Below are positions 42,277-52,403 of a stretch of DNA of 64,000 nt, one piece after another (position 1 is the stretch's first letter; every line of letters starts with the position of its first letter). The notes beneath the pieces are model-generated. The model had not been told where the DNA came from, searched no databases, and saw only the letters and a program-made list of their open reading frames with translations. Made by a program: the position numbers and the translations under genes. This DNA comes from Euglena gracilis (Eukaryota > Euglenida > Euglenophyceae > Euglenales), in NCBI GenBank assembly GCA_039621445.1, contig CP154956.1, positions 57,515,966-57,579,965 of the forward strand, written 5' to 3'.

Positions 42277-42377
42277 TTTTTCCTGATGATTATATGTCAT
42301 ACTCAGTGAAGGAGCAGCTGAGAAAAGAGAAGGCAGCTTACCAGAGGGCATTGCGGACACTGAATGCTCTCCCAGAG
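42277..42377 (+). CDS. candidate exon encoding a charged helix
   Basis: Acceptor TTTCTGTCTTACAG and donor CCAGAG|GTGTTT. The frame encodes DDYMSYSVKEQLRKEKAAYQ then RALRTLNALPE, probably helical. A possible partner, a short open segment after GTTTTACAG at about 43003, reads TRQLIQKRMKFIINWMMEDQ then a stop. Protein unidentified. Confidence 0.5.
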
Positions 42378-42411
42378 GTGTTTGGCTGATGATGGGTTGC
42401 TTTTGGTTCCC

Positions 42412-42965
42412 CCCCCCCTGCTTGGTACGCCGTGCCCCAATAAGTGCGCATCCCCCAAGGGTCCGAAACTACCTCCTAAAAAGTGCGCACCCCCCCCAAA
42501 AGAGAAATCATTATCACATCTCAGGTCGAAAAGCACACACAATTCTCAGGACTGTCCTTCTCAGACCAAACCTTTAAAACCTCTTCCCTTGTAATGAAAT
42601 TGCAACGACCAAACTGGACATTAACACTGCGGGGGAGGGGGCTATGCCACTGGCAAGGACAGCAATCCAGGGTGTGCACCCATAGCACGCCGTTTGCTTT
42701 CAGTGGTGGCGAAGCTGGAAATTTTCAGTGTGTCTGATTTTTTGGACGATACAAATCCTGGTATCGTCCAAATCCAAATTTGACACATAATCACTTGACA
42801 CATTGGTTGACATTACAAGAGGAAAAAAACTAAAAAAGAGTGGAGGAAAATAAGTATTTTGTGCTTTGCCCTAAAAGTACGCAGTGCCCTAATTGGTGTA
42901 CACCTCTTGGGTCCGAAACCACGTGCTTAAATGTTTTGCACGCGGGGGGTTAATCCTTTGGTGGG
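42412..42965. repeat. element with two direct GTACGC...GGGTCCGAAAC blocks
   Basis: The block GGTACGCCGTGCCCCAATAAGTGCGCA...AGGGTCCGAAACTAC (42424-42470) recurs in direct orientation at 42876-42925 (AGTACGCAGTGCCCTAATTGGTGTACA...GGGTCCGAAACCAC). The two are about 455 bp apart and are followed by GCGCACCCCCC and GCACGCGGGGGG respectively. The architecture recalls the 36.2-36.7 kb element. Nature unknown. Confidence 0.45.
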
Positions 42966-43554
42966 CAAAGACAAATAGAGTGTTGAAAAGCCTTGTTTTA
43001 CAGCACCAGGCAGCTTATACAAAAACGGATGAAGTTCATCATTAATTGGATGATGGAGGACCAATTGAGATGAATAATATCACCGATCGACTGCAGCCAG
43101 ATAAAAATGAGCCTCAGAAAGAGTTGTATTTGCTGGTGCCAAGTGAGCATTCATTTAATCGTGCGGCACCCAATTTGGCAATTTGATTGCCGCCCAATGA
43201 CGAATCCCCCAAGTGGCGAAAAAAGGGTGCAGGAAAAGAATGATTTGTATTCCGAACAGTTTGTAAGTCCGAACATTTTAAAAAGTTTTTTTTTATGTCC
43301 AGATTTTGAATTCGAATTGATTTTTTCTTTTGCCTGTGGTCCAAAGGACAATATGCCATTAATTTACAAACCAGTAAGGTGGTTGCTGGAATCTTCTCTT
43401 CTCAGACAACAGTTTTATCGCCATCCTTCCTTGTGTGTCTGCTGGGGTTGGCCTTAGCAAATGTGGTCCAGGATGGTTGTGCATTTCCATTAAAAAAGTG
43501 TAATCTCTCTCCATCTTCTTCTTCTGCTGCTGCTGCATCTTCTTCTACCTCCAC

Positions 43555-43690
43555 CTCTTTCTTCTTCTTCTTCTTCTTCTTCTTCTTCTTCTTCCTGCTT
43601 CTCATTCTTCATTTTTTTGTTAATATATATGTATGTATATGTATATATATATATATATATCTCTATCTCTCTCTCTCTGCATAATGTGGA
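43555..43690. repeat. (CTT)n, (TA)n and (CT)n microsatellites
   Basis: CTT repeats at 43557-43595, TATATG/TATA at 43623-43660 and CTCTCT to 43678, followed by CA repeats at 43700-43716. Confidence 0.9.
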
Positions 43691-43740
43691 AAATAATCAC
43701 ACACACACACACACACATACACATTTCCCTTCTGTCTCAG

Positions 43741-43887
43741 GTGTCTGACGGGAGGCCCTCAGACCACTCCTTCAATTCCTCCTCACTGCCTACTGCCATC
43801 CTAACACAAAGTGTCGCTTTTGCCGAGGGGACAGGTTCTCCTCAGTCAGATTTATTGTTGAAGGATTCACAAAGCTCTGTAAAATGA
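43741..43887 (+). CDS. candidate exon, Ser-rich, possible 3'-terminal exon
   Basis: Follows the acceptor CCTTCTGTCTCAG. The frame GTG TCT GAC GGG... encodes a Ser/Pro-rich tail (SDGRPSDHSFNSSSLP, then SPQSDLLLKDSQSSVK) and reaches TGA at 43885. Composition suggests a disordered C-terminus. Could alternatively splice out at AGCTCT|GTAAAA. Confidence 0.4.
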   Translation: MSDGRPSDHSFNSSSLPTAILTQSVAFAEGTGSPQSDLLLKDSQSSVK

Positions 43888-44154
43888 TGCCTGTGGCAGG
43901 GTTGTGCAGGAATTCCAGAACCCTGTGGGTGGTGGGGGGGGGTTGCCCCCCTTATTCTGGTGGGTGGGAGGGGTCGACCCTCATCCACCCCTTCCCATTT
44001 TTCCAGGGGCGGCAGTTTTTAGAGGTCAAATTCTTCCTTTCGGCATTTCAGCATTTTTGGTGCCGAAATTTGAGGGTGTACCATTGGTGGGTGAGGTGGT
44101 CCGACCCCCTCCCCCTACTTTTGGGTGGGGAATCGACCCCCTCCCCCCCACCAG

Positions 44155-44212
44155 GTGTTCCCGTTCAACCCTGGTTGGAATTCACATGATCCACAAGAAG
44201 AAAAATATCGTG
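44155..44212 (+). CDS. candidate small exon
   Basis: Pyrimidine tract and CACCAG acceptor, donor ATCGTG|GTAAAG. Encodes VFPFNPGWNSHDPQEEKYR. Unidentified. A further open stretch at 44790-44960 (KITNGMFGPGHAWLSVGGQL) may be another exon. Confidence 0.35.
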
Positions 44213-46052
44213 GTAAAGTGAAAGTGTCAACAGGCAACGGGCAGATAAAATTTTTGATCTTTCGCACAAGCAAATATGCAATTGTTCTTTTTTATCAGGA
44301 TACTCTTCAGGACTCGAAGTTTCAGTCCCTCTTCTCATTCCAAACATATTTCCAAGTCATTTGGAAGATGCAGTGGAGGTTTGCACCTTCGAAATCATTT
44401 TCTGGTTGCGCTGTCTGTTCCATTGATGTTCTACTGCTTCGATTTATTTACTTCATTATGGGAAGCTAAAATTTTTGTCACGTGTCAGAAATATTTCTGA
44501 GATTTCCCAAAAAATGGTCCCACCCCCGTTGCTGTTGTTCTTTCTGTAGTTGTTCCTTGGCTGTTTTGCATCCAATGGCTGCAGTTCTGCTGCCAGAGTG
44601 CCGGAGAGGGAAGACGATGTGGTCATCGTCCCCCATCCCCACATTTGTTTTTCCATGGTGAAATCCAAAGGTGAAGGAAAATGCCCAAGTTTCCAAAGGT
44701 TATCCAGCGGAAATGGACCTGTCCAAAGAGGCATGCCCCCCCCCCCGTGTTCCCTCCCTGTGTCTCCCATGTCCCGGATAATCCCCGAATAATGAGTGAA
44801 AAATATGGAACAGTGAAAAAACCCGTTAAAATCACAAATGGAATGTTTGGCCCCGGACATGCCTGGCTGAGTGTCGGGGGCCAGCTGGCCCAGAAGGGGA
44901 TCGCAGGAGCTGTTTTTCTGGAACTCCAGTCATTTCCATTGATTCCCCACATATTTTGAAAGAAAAGAGCCTTTTTCGACCGCGAAATGTCCCAAGACAT
45001 GACAGTGTCCCAGGACATGGCTCGAGTTTGCAGGTGGAGTCTGCTTTTGTATCCCAGGACAGTGTCCCTAGAACCAACACATCGAAAACTGGGTCCCAGA
45101 CCCTGGCTCGGTGAGGCTGGTTCCTGGGACCCAGTTTTGGGGTCAAGCAATTGCTTCTCTCATTTACATTGCACAAACGTCATGATTTTGATTCTTTTTT
45201 TTGAAAAAATTGATGTATACTTCAGGAAGGCAGTTGACAGATCATTTCTGGCAGCCCCCCACTGCAGGTGGGGGATGTTTCGTCGGCCACGTCCCCCACC
45301 GTCTTGCCATGCCCCAGGTGTCCTTCTGGCATGCAACGACCCCCCCCCCCAGCAGACAGATTCCCCCAGAGATATGCAACCCCTCCAGGAAGGCAATGAC
45401 AGCGTATTGTGCCGACCTCAATCTCATACAGAAGAAACCCAGACTGACTTTTGGCCGTGATGCTGTTTATTCAGGGCATACTGAATTTCGTCTCATACAT
45501 CAGAAAATGGTACGTTCAGTAAATACCCAACGGGCGGTTTTGCACAGCATTTATTTCACAACTACACACGACGAGGCCCTAATATCATTTGGACTGTGGG
45601 TGCCTTGAGGCTAAAGAAAGGAAAGAGGCGAAGGTTTGTGGAAGCCAGACCAAACAATACCAAACTCCAAACTCCCGAATGAGTCAAGCGGCCAGTGCGC
45701 CAACAAAATAAGAATAAAAGTCAACTAAATAGGACATCACAAAAAACGCCATATCAACATGATCATCTCTCTGCCTTCAATGCAAACCGTCAATGCTCCC
45801 AGGTTATCATTCGAGTTCCATCCATTCATAATGCAAAAAAAAATGTATTCAAGGTGAGATGCTGAAAGTGCGTGAAATGGTCGCCGTATTGTTCTTTGGC
45901 ATATGGAAAAGGATATTCCGGTGTCATTTGTTGTTTAGAAAACCTATTCAGCTCTGCTCATTTGACTGAAGGAGGTGCGCTGTGTTCCGGTCGGATGGGA
46001 CCCGAGCCTCCGACCCCACAGCAGACCCCCCCCCCTGTTGGCATTTCCCCGC

Positions 46053-46054
46053 AG
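46053..46054 (+). promoter_or_regulatory. probable spliced-leader acceptor AG for the 46.1 kb gene
   Basis: CCCCCCCCCTGTTGGCATTTCCCCGCAG lies 10 bp before an ATG that opens a 40-codon exon. Position and tract resemble the acceptors in front of the acylpyruvase and HCF101 starts. Confidence 0.45.
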
Positions 46055-46064
46055 TCCATCAGGA

Positions 46065-47979
46065 ATGAATGCCAGTAGTGCGGAGGACCTCGACCTCAAT
46101 GCCATCAGTTCCCCCTCCGTCACCTCTACACCGACCGTTGAACGACTCCCAACGCCGTCCTCTCTTTCACCGCCTACGCCCAACGTGTGTCGAGTTGGGC
46201 AGGCACCATGGGGGCAAGCTGTTGACCGCCCCCGACCAGATGTTGATGACTCCCAACCAAGCAAACCAAGCAAATTTGGCGCCGGCCATCATTCAGGGTT
46301 AAGGATTTGGAACCCCCCCCCAATGATCCTGGTGATTTCTTTGCAGGTGCCCGAAGAATTTGGAGAAGAATGCTCCTTTGACAAGGCAAACTTTCTTAAT
46401 TGCGCGGAAAGTGATGCCCTTGCTGGGGGAAGGCGGAACAGATGGTTCCAGTAATTTGGCATGGGTCCGATCCTGACAGGCTTGATGACACCAACGTGAT
46501 GGACAGCGTTTGGTGCTTTATGCTTTCTAGTGGCGAGGCAGCTGTTCCATCTTTTGCCCCAGCCCAAAAATCTTGTATTGGAGAATTCGCCGAAAGAAAG
46601 TTCCATTTGGCATTCATCTTGTTTCCCAATCACTTTATGAATAAAAAATCAACCTTTGCTCGGCTTTCTCGGGGGGTTTGGTTGCCTCCTCCCGTTTGCA
46701 CCCATTTCGTGGTCGGCGAGCCCACAGGGCCCTTCTTGTGCCGCGACAGGGTCACCGCGACCGCGTGGACGCGGAGGCTGGCGCAGGTCCGCCGGCCAGC
46801 GAGCCACCAGAGGGACCTCCGCCGGCCCGCCACGCCGCATCTGGTTTCGGCGCCAGTCCGGTCCAGCCCGGCTGTTTCTGAAGGGGAGGGGGGACCAACT
46901 GCCCCTTAGTAGGCCCGGCCCCGGTGGTGCCTTGTGTCACCGAACGCCCCGGACGAAGCCCCTCCCCTTCCAGAAACAGAGGGCCAAACCTGCCTAAAAA
47001 CGTGCCCAACGCTCCAAAAAAGCGCAGCACACACGGAGGAAAGGGCCCATTGACAAGCTGAGCAGCTGGGAATGCAAATGTTTTTTTTGCTTTTTGAGTT
47101 TTTTTTATTATTATGCATTCTTTTTGCAAAGAGCAAGCATTTTTTTTGCATTTTTGTGTTGCAACAGTTTTTTATTTTAGCCAATTTTTTTGATTCTTCG
47201 TTTTGACCCCACTTTTCCTGTGAGACTAAATTTCTGTCAATTTTTTTTTGCAATTTTCGCTGTTTTTTTGGTCAACAAATGGCATATTTTTTATTTAAAA
47301 AAATGGAGTTTTTTCCTGAGTCCTCTCCAGCAGAAAGTGTGCATCCCTGAATAATTTTTCATCCAGTTTGCTTGTTTTTTTTGCATTTATTTGTGTTTGC
47401 TTGCTTTTTTTGCGTCTTTTTTTTGTGTCGCATTTTTCGAGGGTTCACGTTGTATCCCGCCCCTCCCTCCCCTACCCCCAGGTGTTTTTGTCGTGGAAGG
47501 GCACTCGGCCCTGGATTTATACCACTTTTATCCATGACCATTTTTTCATTCCTGTCCAGCCCCGAAAGAGTATTTTGGGAGGAATAGGAGTGTGTGATTG
47601 TAAAGATTTTTTGCCTTGGAGGGTTCCAAAAATTGTACAATTTGAAAGGTGTGTCAATTGCTCTTGTTCTTGCTGTGGGGTCTTTTTTTTGGTATTTTTG
47701 AACTTTCCAGATCCAGACCTGATCCCCCCCCCCCCGCCCACCAGGGGAGGGGATCAGTGCTTGTCTGGGCAACTCCCTGTAGCAAAAAGAAACGCCTGGT
47801 TCCAGCCCACACCCGGCCCCTTCCCCTCCCCTGGCCGGGCGACCGGCCCCATCAGCGCTGGCAGCAGCGACGATGAGGCCGCCATTGCGGACATGCCAGA
47901 CACCCGGACTCCTGTGCTCCACCTCTTCTGCAGCAACGTGCCAACTGTTGAGGAGACCACGCCCATCCTGCATGTCAGA
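46065..47979 (+). CDS. Pro/Ser/Asp-rich protein of unknown function, 5' exons
   Basis: Exon 1 46065-46184 (40 codons) starts MNASSAEDLDLNAISSPSV, is Ser/Thr/Pro-rich and ends at AAC|GTGTGT. A second exon at 46347-46449, after TTTCTTTGCAG, reads VPEEFGEECSFDKANFLNCA. A third at about 46750-46884 is Pro/Ala-rich (AGAGPPASEPPEGPPPARHA). A fourth, 47839-47979 (47 codons, phase 0 at both ends), fits the nonconventional rule: CTG at 47831-47833 before it and CAG at 47983-47985 after it. It reads GSSDDEAAIADMPDTRTP and ends VEETTPILHVR. No domain recognised; probably a long disordered regulatory protein. That these exons form one gene is inferred from strand, order and composition. Confidence 0.5.
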
Positions 47980-48259
47980 GGACAGGGTTCTTCACCAAGC
48001 TATCTCCAAATTGTCGCGTTTCTATGTTATTCATTTGTTCGGTTTTTCACATCAGTTGCACAATCCAGCAGTTTGAAATTATGTCTTCCGATGTGTGTGC
48101 GTGTGTGTGTCTAGAGCAGCTTATCTCCTGATCAACAGGAGGATTCTGAACCATGTGCATCTTTAGCCACCCAGAATGTGTATGATTCATTAAGAGGGAG
48201 AGTCACTTGCAAATGGTGAAGCGTTCAATGCATTTTCGGGAGGCAGTCGGAGGGTGTAG

Positions 48260-50898
48260 CCAGAACCATGGCACAATGGCGACCACACCGACTGGCTCCC
48301 GCTCCAAAGCGCCGCCCTCGCTGCGTCAGAGGTTTCGCAGTGCTCTCGGTCTGATACAGATGCATTTCTGGTGTGCACTGGAGTGTGTTGGGATATTGAG
48401 GAATCATGCCAACTAAAGTGGACTTGGAAGCGGGGAAGGAACACGACCTTTCAGCTGAGAAGGCGTCACAAAAAATTCGACACATCTGGAAGGAAGTGTC
48501 GAATTCGAAGTGGTCTGGAAGGACAGAAACTACTAAAATTGCCAGGGGCAGTTCTGACCACTTTTCAAGGTGAATTGGCTAAACCTCCAATGGACCTTTT
48601 CAGCCGTTCCATGGAAAACAAACCTCCTCGTTTATTTATAACACCGCCTGCTGCAACAGCTCTGCTGCCCAAAGACCTGCTGCTGGTCTTGTGCATGGGG
48701 CATGGGGCATTGCGGGTTGGCGGAGTCTGTCATGGTTTTTTCAACGGACGGTTGTGTGCCACCTTCGGGGCAGCGGGACAGCCCAGCCATCAGAGGAATG
48801 CCCATCGCTCAGGAAGTCCAACCGCCGGCGACACCTTCCCCACAGAGCCATGGCCAGGCATCCACCACAATTGGTGTCCGCTTTGGACCACCGGAGTGCA
48901 CAGCAGTGTCCTGGGGGTCGATGGCGTGGGGGGAGTGAGCCGCAGGTGGGGCCTGGGTCGGGTCCCCCCATCTCCGCCCCGCCCTCTCCGCTCCTCCCCG
49001 GCGGTGCCCTCCCCCCGCCCCCCGAGCCACCGCCGCTGCCCACGTCACTCCCCAGCCAGGCCCAGGCCGGAGGTCTGGGGGGGGAACCCCCCATGACGGT
49101 TGAATCGCGCCTCCACAAAGGTAACGGAGCTGGTTGTTTTTGGCTGTGTTTCATTGCTGTGCTGTGGCCTCACACAAATGCAATAGAAGCATTGCACGTG
49201 TGCAGGCACCTATTGCTAAAATTGCCTAAAATGGCCTAAAATGGCCTAAAATGGAAGAAATTCTGTTGCACAACACTTTTTTTTGTGAACAATTGAAGCC
49301 ATTCAGGTAATTAATGTGGAATGGAACAGTGGATTTGGTGGAGGAGCACAGTCCCACAAGGCCCATTTTTTTAATCCTAACTGACAATAGTATCAGTCCC
49401 CAAATCCAAATCCATGGTCTCCTACCTTCTTTTGGTGCTGAATTTTGAGATTTGGACAGCTTTATTTTTTCTTACTCCTCTCTCTTTTTGATGTGCAACG
49501 ATGTCTGTTTCGCAAGTAATGAATGAAACAGTGCAAATTTGGAAGCATGGGGGAAAAGACAGGAAAAAAGACGAAAGATGTTGGAAAAATCCCAATTGAA
49601 AGATGCGTACGCATTCGTCAGGTACCGGGGATTCCTTCAAATCACGAACCAGCACTATTTTTGGGATTTTCCAAAACCACCAGTTGCTGTTGCTGTTGCC
49701 CAAAAATTCCAAACCCCCAGGTATTGAAGAGGAAGCGGAGAACGGTTCCAAAAAAGGGCCAATTTTTTTGAAGATTTTCGAAGAGCTTCCGATTTCGGCA
49801 ACTTCCAACTACTGTTTGGCTCACAGAGTCTTGAAAACGAAAACCAACCTGAAATGACTAAAATTTTCCTAAAGATTGGTGAATACAGCAAAATCGAAAA
49901 TACGAAAACAGGAGAATGGGACAAAAACATACGTCGCTGCTGCTGCGTGGACCCCGCAGCACGTTTCCCCCCCTGCAAAGGGGGGGAAAACAATATCAAG
50001 GAAGTTGTAAATGATGTATACCCTCCCCCCAAATAATACCCCCCTACCCCCCCCCTTGGGGTCCGGCTTCGGCGACCAAAACAATACCCCCCCCCCGGTT
50101 TCGGGCCGATGGCCCGGATTTTTGAGCTGAAAATGTAGGTAAAAATCACAATCTCTGACAACAAATTACGAAAAAAATCGATTTTTCTGGATCATCTGGC
50201 CTCCAAAAATGCTACATTTCATGAGAAAGTACAAAAAATGACCCCAAAGGGGGGTTTTGGCGCTATTTTTGCTCCTACGGAACTTCGAAAAAAATTAATA
50301 TTTGCCCAAGGGTTTTTTTTCTGAATAATTTTTCACTGCTGTAGATTCTTACTGTTCAGAGTTCCTGTATGGGTATGAATTAAAATTTGTTGAGCTTCCC
50401 ATGGTTTTGATCCAGTGTTCATGAATTTTGCTGCTTTTTTTTGATGTACATTTCTTATTACTCAAGAAGGTTTGCACACGTTATTATGCAGTTTTCGGGA
50501 CAAAAATGACGCAAAATTATGATTTTCAGAACCCCCACCTATACCTTAAAATGGCCTAAAATGAGAAAAATTTGGGCTTGATTATAGGTGCTTGCTCGTG
50601 TGGGCTCTGTGCGCCTCCGTCCCAAGCTCTACACCAGGCATCATTCTCTCTGCTCTGAGATAGCGATCTGGCTCCCATTCTGCCTGCAGGGCAGAACGGT
50701 GCTACGGTGTCCCCCCACCAACCTGCATCCGGCCCTGCCGGCAGTACTCCCTCGCCACGTCCTCCTCCCGCGGCGGCACCCATCTGCCACCCCATCTTTC
50801 CTATTTCCCCCCCGACGCCTGTGGAAGCACCGGACACAGAGGATGTGATGGGCGAGCTCCTGGAAAACGACGCACCTGGTGTGCCCATCCAAGATTGA
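48260..50898 (+). CDS. Pro-rich protein, further exons (same gene as 46.1 kb or separate)
   Basis: Candidate exons: about 48277-48345 (MATTPTGSRSKAPPSLRQRF, which could itself be a start); about 48760-48905 (MPIAQEVQPPATPSPQSHGQ); 48949-49121 after GAGCCGCAG, Pro-rich and ending VESRLHKG|GTAACG; and about 50690-50898, ending SPPTPVEAPDTEDVMGELLE and a TGA at 50896. All are low-complexity with acidic patches. Codon bias (GC-rich third positions) is the main coding evidence. The number and order of exons are uncertain. Confidence 0.4.
49200..49990. other. intron-like AT-rich stretch
   Basis: Tandem AAAATGGCCT units at 49222-49255, reappearing at 50548-50565. A stretch around 49590-49660 (AATTGAAAGATGCGTACGC) is almost identical to 26151-26170, so a dispersed repeat is present. 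No exon assigned. Confidence 0.45.
50018..50310. mobile_element. 'TATTATTTGGGG' family element, copy 2, inverted and truncated
   Basis: Begins TACCCTCCCCCCAAATAATACCCCCC and reads as the reverse complement of the 1090-1502 element through the CCAGAAAAATCGATTT block, the GGGGTCATTTT block and the CGCCAAAACCCCC block. The far terminal repeat is missing; it ends in AT-rich sequence near 50310. Confidence 0.6.
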
Positions 50899-50983
50899 GA
50901 ACAGGCAACATTCCCTGTACGCCTCGGAGGATTGGACATCTGTGACCCGTCGATGTATGGCAAAGGGTGGTTGCATGTCTTGG

Positions 50984-52403
50984 CAGGGGCAGGGATATTC
51001 CGGTCCGGAATAAACCGGAATAAACCGGAATGGCAAAAACCGGAATAAACCGGAATAAACCGGAATAACCGGAATACAAGTGCCAGCCAATGGCATGAAA
51101 ATTCTGCAAGACAAAATAGCAATGAATGGTGAAGTTTGATGTATTTTCATTTTTTCCTCAGTCAATCTCATGTCTGATGGATCGGATGAAGAGGGTGGAC
51201 CACCAATGAAGAAGACAAGATCTTCCAAAGGATAGGTGATGTGCAAATGCATTGGCCTACTTGCAGGCACATTCAGGATTTTCCCAAGGGAGTGTTTTGT
51301 GTTCGTCAAGGATCTGACAGCATGTGGTGTATTTGTTGCGGTCTTTGGCACGAAGCATGTGGCTTCTGCCAAACGAAAAGGCGTGAAAGATTCTGTGAAC
51401 CCAGTTTGATCTATCTGACGTCCAGTCTGGCACCAAAGTTTTTGGCGTGCTTCACTTGCTTCACTCCTCATATTTCAGAAGTGAAGCATGAAGTTTCAAA
51501 ATCATTAGAGCAATAAAGAGCGCAATCGTAGCACAATCGGCTTTCAATACCAGGAGCACACCTTCATTTGCCTGTTTCCCCCCTGGTTGAATGCATTTTT
51601 TGTCTGGATGTTATACCCGCTTGTGTGGCTGCGCTAAGTGAATGTTTGTCACTGAGTTCTTTCCAAAGGAACGTGAACAAGGACAACATCAACGCTGATT
51701 TCACTGCAGCGTTTTGGGGGGAGGGGCAGGGATCCCATTGGACAAAGTGGATCATCCTTCAATTAGGGGGTTCCTTCGCAAATTACATTGATGTGCACGG
51801 CATGATCAGGTTTTTCTGTGCCCTTTGTTCGATTTTGGTTTGGATTTTTCCAAGTCTGCATCCGATTGTGAAAAGACCTAAATTTGACAAAATTTTTGAA
51901 CAAGCATGTCCGGGCCATCAAGCAAGCTCTTAAGACGGCAGAAAACGGTTGTTTGCTGTATATGATGTTTGATGGCTGGCTGGACTCCATTGGCAATGAA
52001 GTGTGCTAAATCACAGTTTGGCGAGGAGAAAAACGGTGGAGTGTATTTTCATGGAGTGCAGCCGTGGGATTGAGCGCAAGGAACTCGTGAAAGTGGTTAA
52101 TGAAACTTTACTCAATCTGCGCATATGGAGTGATTTTGCTTTTTTACGCTGGTACACTGAACGAGTTCAGTATTTGTGAGGTTTCGTCCAATTTCTCGCA
52201 CGTTGGAATAAGCATCCCTATTCCTGAAGCCGGGGTGAGCGCCTCGGCCCAGTTTTGCTTCAAAAAATCCCAAGTCCATTCAGACAGAAATTGACCGGAA
52301 TAAACCAGAATAAATTCCGGAATAAACCGGAATAACCCGGAATAAACCGGAATAAAACCCCGGAATAAAGTTTTCGGCCGACCGGAATATCTCCCTGCCC
52401 CTG
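50984..52403 (+). mobile_element. hAT-superfamily transposon with decayed transposase
   Basis: Termini CAGGGGCAGGGATATTCCGGTC and the reverse complement CAGGGGCAGGGAGATATTCCGGTC. Flanks TGTCTTGG and ATCTTGGA share TCTTGG, so the 8-bp target duplication is imperfect. Inside each end are six or so copies of CCGGAATAAA (50999-51078; 52301-52375), a subterminal repeat pattern known from hAT elements. The coding remains are broken by stops and frameshifts: a Cys/His-rich BED-finger-like part (FPKGVFCVRQGSDSMWCICC, 51287-51345) and a part with DGWLDSIGNEVC (51970-52006). I relate the second to the hAT/DUF659 transposase core. At 1.42 kb it is shorter than usual autonomous hATs, so it is probably deleted. 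Confidence 0.75.
51238..52180 (+). pseudogene. hAT-like transposase remnant
   Basis: Open fragments in different frames: 51241-51515, 51568-51933 and 51898-52007. In the last, NKHVRAIKQALKTAENGCLL precedes MMFDGWLDSIGNEVC and then a stop; a further piece near 52078-52175 encodes KELVKVVNETLLNLRIWSDF. Order and character fit zinc finger followed by catalytic core. The Asp in DGW could be a catalytic-core residue; this is a family-level inference. No intact frame exists. Confidence 0.55.
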
